Assembly (NCBI GenBank): GCA_016858145.1
Contig: JAEHOE010000145.1
Span: 62,001 to 126,000, forward strand
Direction of reading: 5' to 3'
Length of the DNA stretch: 64,000 nucleotides
From: Edaphochlamys debaryana
Lineage: Eukaryota; Chlorophyta; Chlorophyceae; Chlamydomonadales
In this document: in pieces, positions 18,463-29,300 of the stretch
Numbering within the stretch: the first letter of the stretch is position 1
Layout of the letters: every line of letters starts with the position of its first letter
Notes under the pieces: model-generated
What the model was told of the DNA's origin: nothing
The model's database searches: none
Seen by the model: only the letters and a program-made list of their open reading frames with translations
Program-made: the position numbers and the translations under genes

Positions 18463-18699
18463 AGTGGGAGTGAATGTGGGGTCGGGAGAGCCAGGATCGA
18501 GAGGTGTACGGCCAACAGTGTGAGCACATGATGAACGGTAAACGGTTACTGGTAGGAGGCGCGGCCGAGGAGGGGCCATCGATACACGCTGAGCATGGTC
18601 ATTGCGTGCCAAGGACTAAGGTGGGACCTGAGTGTGGTCAGTGCAAGTTATGACAGGGACTTGCGTTCTGGCTTGCAGGGGGCAAGCCCGTGAGGTGGG

Positions 18700-20371
18700 T
18701 CGCTTGGCCCCAGCGTTCAGCGCTGTGACCCCAGGGGGGTCCTTCATTGTAAACACCGAGGACTTGCCTTTGACATATTCATAAGCGGGCTCCATCTGCA
18801 GGGCCGTGGCAAGGCTCACCGACAACCTAGCCGCTGGCACAAGCGTCTGTCCGGCGCGCCAACCTATGCATCCCAAGAGTTCTTTCCATGCCTCCTCCTC
18901 TGGGCAGGCCAAGTCCGGGTTCTCTTCCACCTCCGTTGCTGCTTGTACCCACGGTGTGGGGATATGGCCCATCAAGCTATCAAGCCTCCCCAGGAGCGCA
19001 GGGCCATTGCGGAGCGCTGCGGGTAGAGACTCATACCCCCCTCGTCCCCACAGACCAACTACGATGTTCTCTTTCACCTTCCTTGAGCACTCGCTCCTAG
19101 CCATCGGTGGCAGCCGGCCCCCCTGGGCTCCACTGAGCCCCTCCCTTGCTCCCACCCCTGCCCTATAGGCTCTTACTAGTTGGCCAACAGTCCTCAATTC
19201 ATTGATACCCATCAGGTCCGCATACATGCTTTCCAGCCCCCCACGGCCCGCTGCTGCGGGTCTGAGGGCCGGATTTCCCCATACTGGCGCGCTGTGTACC
19301 CACGGCCCCACCGCGGGGCTCTTGATCAACTCAACCCGGGGGAGATGGAGGAGTGCCCCCGTTATCATGTTCAGCGTCGGGCAGGGGCTGTTTGCCGTGG
19401 TCCCCAGCACCTTGGTGGCGGCGTTGGGGCCTGCCCGCTGGGCTGTGAAGAGGCAGAGGGGGTGTACGGCCGGGTGTGTTCGTCGGAGGAGCTCCATTGC
19501 GACCGTTGGCCACACTGGCCTGAAGCCGAGGAGGTTCGGGCAGCTGCCCAGCACGCAGCGTGTCGCCAGCACCGCTTGTCGGGCCCGTACGTGTTCTACC
19601 ACCGGGAGGAGGCCGAGCCCTCCGTCCTCCGCGGGGACACACATCGCCTTGTAGCCTATCCCCGGCAGGCGAGCGTGTGGGTTACTGGCGTGTGCCGCCG
19701 GCGTCATGCTGCGGTCCACCATGGCTGCGACCGTGCTGCAGAGTCGCTGCAGCTCGGGCGGGGGGGGGAAAGCGAATTCCAAGTGGTACAGGACCTTGGA
19801 GATTGCGTAGCCAGAGGCCGTCGACGCTCTCCCAAAGGCTGAAAGGTTCAGGGACACCAGCTTGGTTAGAGCCGAGTAGACTCCATTCAGGGCGATGGCC
19901 GGCTTGCACAGGGCGGCGGTGTTGGCGACTGTTACCCCCAGGGTCTTGGCCTTCACGACGGTTCGCAGTGAGGTATCAGGGGGTGGCGGTGCGGGCGGCG
20001 GGCCAGGCGGCGGCGCGGGCGGCGGGCCAGGCGGCGGCGCGGGCGGCAGGCCAGGCGGCGGCGCGGGCGGCGGGCCAGGCGGCGGCGCGGGCGGCGGGCC
20101 AGGCGGCGGCGCGGGCGGCAGGCCAGGCGGCGGCGCGGGCGGCAGGCCAGGCGGCGGCGCGGGCGGTGGGCCGGGCAGCGGCGCGGGCAGTGGTGCAGGC
20201 GGTGGGGTCGGGCCGACGGGGAGCAGCTCCGACTTGCTGGCGTTCAGGCGTTGTCCACTTGCTTGCGCAAAGGTCTCCATGGCTGCAGCGAACGCGGCGG
20301 CTGTGTTGGGTCGCAAGAATTGCGTGTAGTCGTCTGCGTATTGGGAAGCTCGGAGGTCAGCTATGAGGCCT
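18700..20371 (-). pseudogene. Internal LINE ORF2 fragment, truncated at both ends (LINE-D)
   Basis: The minus-strand translation starts in the reverse transcriptase palm (LIADLRASQYADDYTQFLRP) and continues through the LINE C-terminal region (GYKAMCVPAEDGGLGLLPVV; AVHPLCLFTAQR), then stops matching after LSVSLATALQMEP, before the Cys/His motif. The endonuclease and first half of RT are missing at the exact point where the terminal repeat of the giant transposon begins (20,372). It appears to have been the insertion target, but the missing part is not found on the other side at 61,080. Confidence 0.8.
19988..20180 (-). repeat. 24-bp minisatellite coding Pro-rich repeats in LINE-D
   Basis: About eight copies of a 24-bp unit encode (G/L)PPPAPPP-type repeats within the LINE-D frame, just after the YADD region. 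The unit keeps the frame. The full-length LINE has a shorter Pro-rich stretch at the equivalent place (TPPPPALQQHPPPGP). Confidence 0.8.
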
Positions 20372-20690
20372 TGCCCGAGCCCTCTCCCGCCTAGGCTCGG
20401 GCAGGTCCAGTTCCCCCCGGGGTGCCGGTTCCTCGGGCAGCCTGCCGGCCTGCCCGAGAGGCTTTTCTGCAGACGCAATTTTGCCCCGCTCACAAACGGC
20501 CTCCCAAGGCTCGCATTGGGTTATGGTCGACAACTAGAGGGGCTGCGCGGAGGAGCGCGCGCGGAACAGCGCGTCCCAACGACGGCCCTCGCGGACCGTA
20601 CGCGGCATGGCGGGCAGCCCTAGTCCTTGCGCCGTAGCCAGGGTACTGAGCCAGCCATACGCACAGCCGCACAAGTACTTGCGTTACATG
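20372..20690 (+). repeat. Left terminal inverted repeat, first copy
   Basis: 319 bp, starting TGCCCGAGCC and ending GCGTTACATG. It contains four copies of CTCGGGCAG or its complement as two short inverted pairs (GCCCGAGCC/GGCTCGGGC, and CTCGGGCAG/CTGCCCGAG), which are good candidates for transposase-binding sites. It joins LINE-D directly at 20,371/20,372. Confidence 0.85.
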
Positions 20691-20827
20691 GTCCTGTGCA
20701 GCGTATCATTCCGCACACAACAGCGATGTCGATGAATCTTGCGCAACCTCTTCGCAGTGTGGCCGTCATGACACAGCTCTATGCATTTTGAGACACGCTC
20801 GCTTGATTGTATCGCTGAATTTAACAT

Positions 20828-23800
20828 ATGCCGCGGCAGGCAAGTAGTTGTCCACCGAAATTACGCCGCGCTCGCGCACAGGCGCTGTACCAACCTACTG
20901 CTGCCCATGTCGCATTGTAGAAGAGTAAGGCTACCAAATGTGCCAGCGCTATCACGACCAATGTGGAGAAGTTCGTGGAGCTCTTTGGCGGCACCTATGA
21001 GCCGTCCGTGTTCGTCGGGGAGGTCGTCAAGTAGGTTCTACTATAGTAGTTCAGGGTTTGCAGGGTTGCGCTGACGCGCTCGGCGCCATCCGGCACGCAC
21101 ACAGGCAGCTGCCCGGAGCCGTCATCTTCTACAGTTCCCCGACGACGAAAGAGATTAAGTATGAAGCTCTCGGGTGGATGGACCACCCGGAGATACACAA
21201 GAGGATACATGAGTGGGCAGGGGACCTGTACGCGGTCCGCCGGCTGTCGGCGGTCCCCGCCGGCGTCCGCCTCACTAAGGCCCAGTCAGCACAGCCACCG
21301 TTAAGCGTGCCGAAGCCCAATCCCTTATCCAAGCACCTGCGGGAGAAGCTTCGCCTGGCGTGGACGGTAAGCTGGGTATACAGTCTGAGGGCCACACCAG
21401 TCTGCATTCAAAGGTTGTACCGTTGGCCGCCGGCCGTGCTGACACGAACTGCGTGCTACCGCCGCCCCAGATGGTCACACAGAAGGCAATGGCAGCAGTT
21501 GGTGGGGCCAAGAAGCTGTGCAATGCTGGTAAGAAGCCGGAAACCGGTTCAGGTTCAGTGGTCAGCGTATGGCTGCCCAGCGAGGACAGCTGCGGGTGCG
21601 GCGGTTCCTGCGTGGAGGCCCGCACTGCGCTGGGGTGGCCGGCGGTGCCCTTGGTGGACCCCCAGATAATCTCCCTGGCCAACCCCGCCATGAAGGCGGG
21701 AATCGAGTGGGCGTGCGGAAGAAGCCCTGAGTATGCGGAGGCCGCGGCCAGGTCAGTTGCAGTCATGGTTATCTTCTAGCGTCCTGCTCGTCTTGGCCAT
21801 TAAAACTGCGTTGGGTCTATGGCGTGCAGGTTGGACGCAGAGTGGGAGGAGGAGAAGCGTCGCTATCAGGTGCGTACTCCAGGACCGCGGTGAGAGTGCG
21901 AGCTTGCGGCCTCCCTTCCTCACTTACTCCCTTCCTCACTTACTCCCTTCCTCCCCTCCTCCCTTCCCCTCCCTCCCTTCCCCTCACCTTGCAGGCGGCC
22001 AAGGAGGCCGCCAAGGCCAGCAGCGCTGACGCGGACGCAGACCTGTTCGCGCTGGACCCCGAGGTGGATGGCGAGGAGGACGCTGAGCTAGCAGGACCCG
22101 CTGCGGGTGGCGCACTGGTCAGCCCTGATCTGCTCGCCTCTGTGTTCGCGTCCTATAACCTGGGCGGCAAGAAAAACAACGAGCAGCGCCTACGTGCAGA
22201 GCTGGCCGAGAAGGGGGTTCGGCTCAGCAGCGAAAGGCTGGCGAGTGCGCTCAAGGCGGCGGGGCTTGCATGGGGCAAGCCAACGGCGGCACAGGTGGGC
22301 TACACGTCTGCCAGCCTTGCTGAAGCTATGCCGAGCTGACTTGAACTCCTTTCACCGGCAGGTGGTAAGCCTCAAGGATAAATTCGAGCTCTACAGCGGT
22401 GAGGGCAGCCGGTCAGAAGCGCTGAAGCGGGCGGCCGGCGAGATCGGATTAAAGCCAACCACGGCCAGGCGCCACCTCACGGCCGCGGGTGTGCAGGTTA
22501 CAAGTAAGTGTCGACTCAAGAGTCATGCAAGGCACGGCACGCGCAAGTTGGCTCATGGTATCGAATGTGTTGTTACAGAGCGTGGCCGGCCTGCCAAGGC
22601 AGAGCGTGGGCGTGGGCGGAAGCGCCAGCGCAGTGCCCAGAGGGCGGCGCCTGGCGACAACGACAGTGAGGCTGCTGAGGTGAGGACTTGAGCCAGGGAG
22701 ACCTAGGGGTATGGCCACCAATCGGTCAGCTACGGGTGATGCCGACTGATTGCCGTTTTGCAGACCGACGCTGATGAGGAGCTGGCGCAGGATGATGAGG
22801 ATGACGGCGAGTCCGCTAGCGAGGTGGAGGGTGGTGCGTCCGATGATGCTGACGACGTCGACGAGGACGCGCCATGCGCGATCTGCGGGGAGACCGAGGC
22901 TGGCACCAAGGGCACCATGATCTTCTGTGACGACTGCGACGCCTGCTATCACGTGTCCTGCCACCAACCACCCCTCAGACGCACGCCCCCTGGACCGTGG
23001 CACTGTTCCGAGTGCAAGCCTACCCGCGCTCGGAGCCGCCAGCGACCCTCGGCAAGAACAGCGGGGGGACCTGGAGGTAGCGGCGAGCATGGCCTGCATC
23101 GGCAGACCTCGGCGGCAGCAGGTGGTCTCCTACCTCCGCAGCCCGCCCCGGCCCACGCCGTCTCGCCCACAGCGGCGCAGCAGACGGCGACGCTGGCGGC
23201 AGCGAGGGCCGGGGACGGACGTGGGACCAGAAGGCTCAGTACGCGGGCAGCTCCGACTGCAGCGCTCTCCGTCTCGCCCACAGACCTGCCGCCGCAGGCT
23301 ACGGGCGCGGCGGCCGGGGCTGGGGGTGGACCTGGGGCTGGTCTGCTCCCTCCACACGCCGCCCCTGCTTCAGCTGCTGACGGAGGGCAGCAGCAGGATG
23401 CGACGCGGGTGGCGGGCGGGGCTCGCAGCGAAAGCTCACGCGGGCCTCCCCCGGTCCCACCCCCGCCGCCCTCAGCCCCGCCGCACCTCAGTCCCAGTCT
23501 GGTCGGCTCGCCCACAGACCTGCCGCCGCAGGCTATGGGCGCGGCGGCCGGGGCGGGGGGTGGACCTGGGCCTGGGCTGCTCCCTCCGCACGCCGCCCCT
23601 GCTTCAGCTGCTGACGGAGGGCAGCAGCAGGATGCGACGCGGGTGGCGGGCGGGGCTCGTAGCGAAATCTCACGCGGGCCTTACCCGGTCCCACCTCCGC
23701 CGCCCTCAGCCCCGCCGCACCTCAGTCCCAGTCTGGTCGTCTCGCCCACAGACCTGCCGCCGCAGGCTATGGGCGCGGCGGCCGGGGCGGGGGGTGGACC

Positions 23801-24344
23801 TGGGCCTGGGCTGCTCCCTCCACACGCCGCCCCTGCTTCAGCTGCTGACGGAGGGCAGCAGCAGGATGCGACGCGGGTGGCGGGCCGGGCTCGCAGCGAA
23901 AGCTCACGCGGGCCTCCCCCGGTCCCACCTCCGCCGCCCTCAGCCCCGCCGCACCTCAGTCCCAGTCTGGTCGTCTCGCCCACAGACCTGCCGCCGCAGG
24001 CTATGGGCGCGGCGGCCGGGGCGGGGGGTGGACCTGGGCCTGGGCTGCTCCTTCCACACGCCGCCCCTGCTTCAGCTGCTGACGGAGGGCAGCAGCAGAA
24101 TGCGACGCGGGTGGCGGGCGGGGCTCGCAGCGAAAGCTCACGCGGGCCTCCCCCGGTCCCACCTCCGCCGCCCTCAGCCCCGCCGCACCTCAGTCCCAGT
24201 CTGGTCGGCTCGCCCACAGACCTGCCGCCGCAGGCTATGGGCGCGGCGGCCGGGGCGGGGGGTGGACCTGGGCCTGGGCTGCTCCCTCCACACGCCGCCC
24301 CGACTCAGCAGTCGCACCCAGCGGGCAGCAGCAGCGGGGGATAG
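20828..24344 (+). CDS. PHD-finger passenger gene, copy 1 (multi-exon)
   Basis: Function unknown; a chromatin-reader role is suggested by the PHD finger. Proposed exons: 20,828-20,839, 20,921-~21,025, 21,064-21,366, 21,471-21,751, 21,830-21,869, 21,995-22,294, 22,362-22,503, 22,579-22,679, 22,764-24,344. From exon 3 onward phases agree and introns are GT-AG (GTAAGC, GTCAGT, GTGCGT, GTGGGC, GTAAGT, GTGAGG). The short first exon with a GC-AG intron (CAG/GCAAGT) and the exon 2 donor are tentative. The product is about 950 residues: a novel N-terminal part (GWMDHPEIHKRIHEWAGDLY), an acidic section, a helix-turn-helix-like stretch (AGEIGLKPTTARRHL), a basic patch, a C4HC3 PHD finger (CAIC, CDDC, H-x2-C, CSEC), then a Pro/Ala-rich tail of 78-residue repeats. 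It starts 138 bp inside the left terminal repeat. Confidence 0.7.
23277..24344 (+). repeat. 234-bp coding minisatellite, copy 1 (4.6 units)
   Basis: Units start at 23,277, 23,511, 23,745, 23,979 and 24,213 (partial). Each encodes 78 residues beginning SPTDLPPQAMGAAAGAGG and ending in a Pro run and PHLSPSLV. The period is a multiple of three, so the frame survives copy-number change. Confidence 0.95.
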
Positions 24345-24393
24345 ACATGGTGGGGGCGCTCAAGTTGGATCTCCGGTGCTTGAAGGGCGAGTA

Positions 24394-25833
24394 GACACAG
24401 GCCAGAACGACACTGCCGTGGCCGTGCATATGAGTTACTTGTGCTATGTACGAAGTTTGGGGGCCATCGGAGGACATCGGGTTTGCAGGTATGGGTGAGG
24501 GACTCCCTTGGGGGTGGGGTCCGCGGTGGTCCTCGACCTAGTCCGTCGGAAGTCGACCAGTTCCGATTGCCGTGAAACTGAAGCTATGGTGCAACGAGTG
24601 ACACTTGCTGAGGTTTGTGCGGTCGGTTTGTGGAGTTGCTAGCTGGGGTGACAGAATGCCTCCAATTTTGGCTTCCGGCATGTTGCCGACATGTTGACGT
24701 GGACACGGGCCAGGTGTGACACAGGCCAGAACGACACTGCCGTGGCCGTGCATATGAGTTACTTGTGCTATGTACGAAGTTTGGGGGCCATCGGAGGACA
24801 TCGGGTTTGCAGGTATGGGTGAGGGACTCCCTTGGGGGTGGGGTCCGCGGTGGTCCTCGACCTAGTCCGTCGGAAGTCGACCAGTTCCGATTGCCGTGAA
24901 ACTGAAGCTATGGTGCAACGAGTGACACTTGCTGAGGTTTGTGCGGTCGGTTTGTGGAGTTGCTAGCTGGGGTGACAGAATGCCTCCAATTTTGGCTTCC
25001 GGCATGTTGCTGACATGTTGACGTGGACACGGGCCAGGTGTGACACAGGCCAGAACGACACTGCCGTGGCCGTGCATATGAGTTACTTGTGCTATGTACG
25101 AAGTTTGGGGGCCATCGGATGACATCGGGTTTGCAGGTATGGGTGAGGGACTCCCTTGGGGGTGGGGTCCGCGGTGGTCCTCGACCTAGTCCGTCGGAAG
25201 TCGACCAGTTCCGATTGCCGTGAAACTGAAGCTATGGTGCAACGAGTGACACTTGCTGAGGTTTGTGCGGTCGGTTTGTGGAGTTGCTAGCTGGGGTGAC
25301 AGAATGCCTCCAATTTTGGCTTCCGGCATGTTGCCGACATGTTGACGTGGACACGGGCCAGGTGTGACACAGGCCAGAACGACACTGCCGTGGCCGTGCA
25401 TATGAGTTACTTGTGCTATGTACGAAGTTTGGGGGCCATCGGATGACATCGGGTTTGCAGGTATGGGTGAGGGACTCCCTTGGGGGTGGGGTCCGCGGTG
25501 GTCCTCGACCTAGTCCGTCGGAAGTCGACCAGTTCCGATTGCCGTGAAACTGAAGCTATGGTGCAACGAGTGACACTTGCTGAGGTTTGTGCGGTCGGTT
25601 TGTGGAGTTGCTAGCTGGGGTGACAGAATGCCTCCAATTTTGGCTTCCGGCATGTTGCTGACATGTTGACGTGGACACGGGCCAGGTGTGACACAGGCCA
25701 GAACGACACTGCCGTGGCCGTGCATATGAGTTACTTGTGCTATGTACGAAGTTTGGGGGCCATCGGATGACATCGGGTTTGCAGGTATGGGTGAGGGACT
25801 CCCTTGGGGGTGGGGTCCGCGGTGGTCCTCGAC
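24394..25833 (+). repeat. 324-bp tandem array, block 1 (4.4 copies)
   Basis: Units start at 24,394, 24,718, 25,042, 25,366 and 25,690, the last cut at 25,833 by the duplication junction. The array begins 49 bp after the stop codon of the PHD gene and may form its 3' UTR or downstream region. I see no TGTAA in the unit. The small minus-strand ORF repeated in each unit is probably chance. Confidence 0.95.
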
Positions 25834-25847
25834 CAGCTATGAGGCCT

Positions 25848-26166
25848 TGCCCGAGCCCTCTCCCGCCTAGGCTCGGGCAGGTCCAGTTCCCCCCGGGGTG
25901 CCGGTTCCTCGGGCAGCCTGCCGGCCTGCCCGAGAGGCTTTTCTGCAGACGCAATTTTGCCCCGCTCACAAACGGCCTCCCAAGGCTCGCATTGGGTTAT
26001 GGTTGACAACTAGAGGGGCTGCGCGGAGGAGCGCGCGCGGAACAGCGCGTCCCAACGACGGCCCTCGCGGACCGTACGCGGCATGGCGGGCAGCCCTAGT
26101 CCTTGCGCCGTAGCCAGGGTACTGAGCCAGCCATACGCACAGCCGCACAAGTACTTGCGTTACATG
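25848..26166 (+). repeat. Left terminal inverted repeat, second copy
   Basis: Nearly identical to 20,372-20,690; I see one difference, GGTCGAC to GGTTGAC. The 14 bases before it (25,834-25,847) are the LINE-D flank of the first copy, which shows it arose by duplication at this locus. Confidence 0.85.
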
Positions 26167-26303
26167 GTCCTGTGCAGCGTATCATTCCGCACACAACAGC
26201 GATGTCGATGAATCTTGCGCAACCTCTTCGCAGTGTGGCCGTCATGACACAGCTCTATGCATTTTGAGACACGCTCGCTTGATTGTATCGCTGAATTTAA
26301 CAT

Positions 26304-29300
26304 ATGCCGCGGCAGGCAAGTAGTTGTCCACCGAAATTACGCCGCGCTCGCGCACAGGCGCTGTACCAACCTACTGCTGCCCATGTCGCATTGTAGAAGA
26401 GTAAGGCTACCAAATGTGCCAGCGCTATCACGACCAATGTGGAGAAGTTCGTGGAGCTCTTTGGCGGCACCTATGAGCCGTCCGTGTTCGTCGGGGAGGT
26501 CGTCAAGTAGGTTCTACTATAGCAGTTCAGGGTTTGCAGGGTTGCGCTGACGCGCTCGGCGCCATCCGGCACGCACACAGGCAGCTGCCCGGAGCCGTCA
26601 TCTTCTACAGTTCCCCGACGACGAAAGAGATTAAGTATGAAGCTCTCGGGTGGATGGACCACCCGGAGATACACAAGAGGATACATGAGTGGGCAGGGGA
26701 CCTGTACGCGGTCCGCCGGCTGTCGGCGGTCCCCGCCGGCGTCCGCCTCACTAAGGCCCAGTCAGCACAGCCACCGTTAAGCGTGCCGAAGCCCAATCCC
26801 TTATCCAAGCACCTGCGGGAGAAGCTTCGCCTGGCGTGGACGGTAAGCTGGGTATACAGTCTGAGGGCCACACCAGTCTGCATTCAAAGGTTGTACCGTT
26901 GGCCGCCGGCCGTGCTGACACGAACTGCGTGCTACCGCCGCCCCAGATGGTCACACAGAAGGCAATGGCAGCAGTTGGTGGGGCCAAGAAGCTGTGCAAT
27001 GCTGGTAAGAAGCCGGAAACCGGTTCAGGTTCAGTGGTCAGCGTATGGCTGCCCAGCGAGGACAGCTGCGGGTGCGGCGGTTCCTGCGTGGAGGCCCGCA
27101 CTGCGCTGGGGTGGCCGGCGGCGCCCTTGGTGGACCCCCAGATAATCTCCCTGGCCAACCCCGCCATGAAGGCGGGAATCGAGTGGGCGTGCGGAAGAAG
27201 CCCTGAGTATGCGGAGGCCGCGGCCAGGTCAGTTGCAGTCATGGTTATCTTCTAGCGTCCTGCTCGTCTTGGCCATTAAAACTGCGTTGGGTCTATGGCG
27301 TGCAGGTTGGACGCAGAGTGGGAGGAGGAGAAGCGTCGCTATCAGGTGCGTACTCCAGGACCGCGGTGAGAGTGCGAGCTTGCGGCCTCCCTTCCTCACT
27401 TACTCCCTTCCTCACTTACTCCCTTCCTCCCCTCCTCCCTTCCCCTCCCTCCCTTCCCCTCACCTTGCAGGCGGCCAAGGAGGCCGCCAAGGCCAGCAGC
27501 GCTGACGCGGACGCAGACCTGTTCGCGCTGGACCCCGAGGTGGATGGCGAGGAGGACGCTGAGCTAGCAGGACCCGCTGCGGGTGGCGCACTGGTCAGCC
27601 CTGATCTGCTCGCCTCTGTGTTCGCGTCCTATAACCTGGGCGGTAAGAAAAACAACGAGCAGCGCCTACGTGCAGAGCTGGCCGAGAAGGGGGTTCGGCT
27701 CAGCAGCGAAAGGCTGGCGAGTGCGCTCAAGGCGGCGGGGCTTGCATGGGGCAAGCCAACGGCGGCACAGGTGGGCAACACGTCTGCCAGCCTTGCTGAA
27801 GCTATGCCGAGCTGACTTGAACTCCTTTCACCGGCAGGTGGTAAGCCTCAAGGATAAATTCGAGCTCTACAGCGGTGAGGGCAGCCGGTCAGAAGCGCTG
27901 AAGCGGGCGGCCGGCGAGATCGGATTAAAGCCAACCACGGCCAGGCGCCACCTCACGGCCGCGGGTGTGCAGGTTACAAGTAAGTGTCGACTCAAGAGTC
28001 ATGCAAGGCACGGCACGCGCAAGTTGGCTCATGGTATCGAATGTGTTGTTACAGAGCGTGGCCGGCCTGCCAAGGCAGAGCGTGGGCGTGGGCGGAAGCG
28101 CCAGCGCAGTGCCCAGAGGGCGGCGCCTGGCGACAACGACAGTGAGGCTGCTGAGGTTGAGGACTTGAGCCAGGGAGACCTAGGGGTATGGCCACCAATC
28201 GGTCAGCTACGGGTGATGCCGACTGATTGCCGTTTTGCAGACCGACGCTGATGAGGAGCTGGCGCAGGATGATGAGGATGACGGCGAGTCCGCTAGCGAG
28301 GTGGAGGGTGGTGCGTCCGATGATGCTGACGACGTCGACGAGGACGCGCCATGCGCGATCTGCGGGGAGACCGAGGCTGGCACCAAGGGCACCATGATCT
28401 TCTGTGACGACTGCGACGCCTGCTATCACGTGTCCTGCCACCAACCACCCCTCAGACGCACGCCCCCTGGACCGTGGCACTGTTCCGAGTGCAAGCCTAC
28501 CCGCGCTCGGAGCCGCCAGCGACCCTCGGCAAGAACAGCGGGGGGACCTGGAGGTAGCGGCGAGCATGGCCTGCATCGGCAGACCTCGGCGGCAGCAGGT
28601 GGTCTCCTACCTCCGCAGCCCGCCCCGGCCCACGCCGTCTCGCCCACAGCGGCGCAGCAGACGGCGACGCTGGCGGCAGCGAGGGCCGGGGACGGACGTG
28701 GGACCAGAAGGCTCAGTACGCGGGCAGCTCCGACTGCAGCGCTCTCCGTCTCGCCCACAGACCTGCCGCCGCAGGCTACGGGCGCGGCGGCCGGGGCTGG
28801 GGGTGGACCTGGGGCTGGTCTGCTCCCTCCACACGCCGCCCCTGCTTCAGCTGCTGACGGAGGGCAGCAGCAGGATGCGACGCGGGTGGCGGGCGGGGCT
28901 CGCAGCGAAAGCTCACGCGGGCCTCCCCCGGTCCCACCCCCGCCGCCCTCAGCCCCGCCGCACCTCAGTCCCAGTCTGGTCGGCTCGCCCACAGACCTGC
29001 CGCCGCAGGCTATGGGCGCGGCGGCCGGGGCGGGGGGTGGACCTGGGCCTGGGCTGCTCCCTCCGCACGCCGCCCCTGCTTCAGCTGCTGACGGAGGGCA
29101 GCAGCAGGATGCGACGCGGGTGGCGGGCGGGGCTCGCAGCGAAAGCTCACGCGGGCCTCCCCCGGTCCCACCTCCGCCGCCCTCAGCCCCGCCGCACCTC
29201 AGTCCCAGTCTGGTCGGCTCGCCCACAGACCTGCCGCCGCAGGCTATGGGCGCGGCGGCCGGGGCGGGGGGTGGACCTGGGCCTGGGCTGCTCCTTCCGC

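Larger units (their letters stand above)
12300..18640 (+). mobile_element. Full-length LINE retrotransposon (LINE-C)
   Basis: Two uninterrupted ORFs, an APE-type endonuclease, a reverse transcriptase with YADD, and a C-terminal Cys/His motif define a LINE of the L1-like type found in green algae. The left bound is set by the end of the LINE-B remnant and the right bound by the end of the 3' repeat region; both are approximate because I found no target-site duplication or poly(A) tail. All key motifs are intact, so this copy could be recent or active. Confidence 0.85.

Noticed and set aside
22927..24498. 523-codon plus-strand ORF overlapping the PHD exon
   Set aside because: Alternative frame of the same 234-bp coding repeats; the exon frame has a PHD finger and fits the splice phases.
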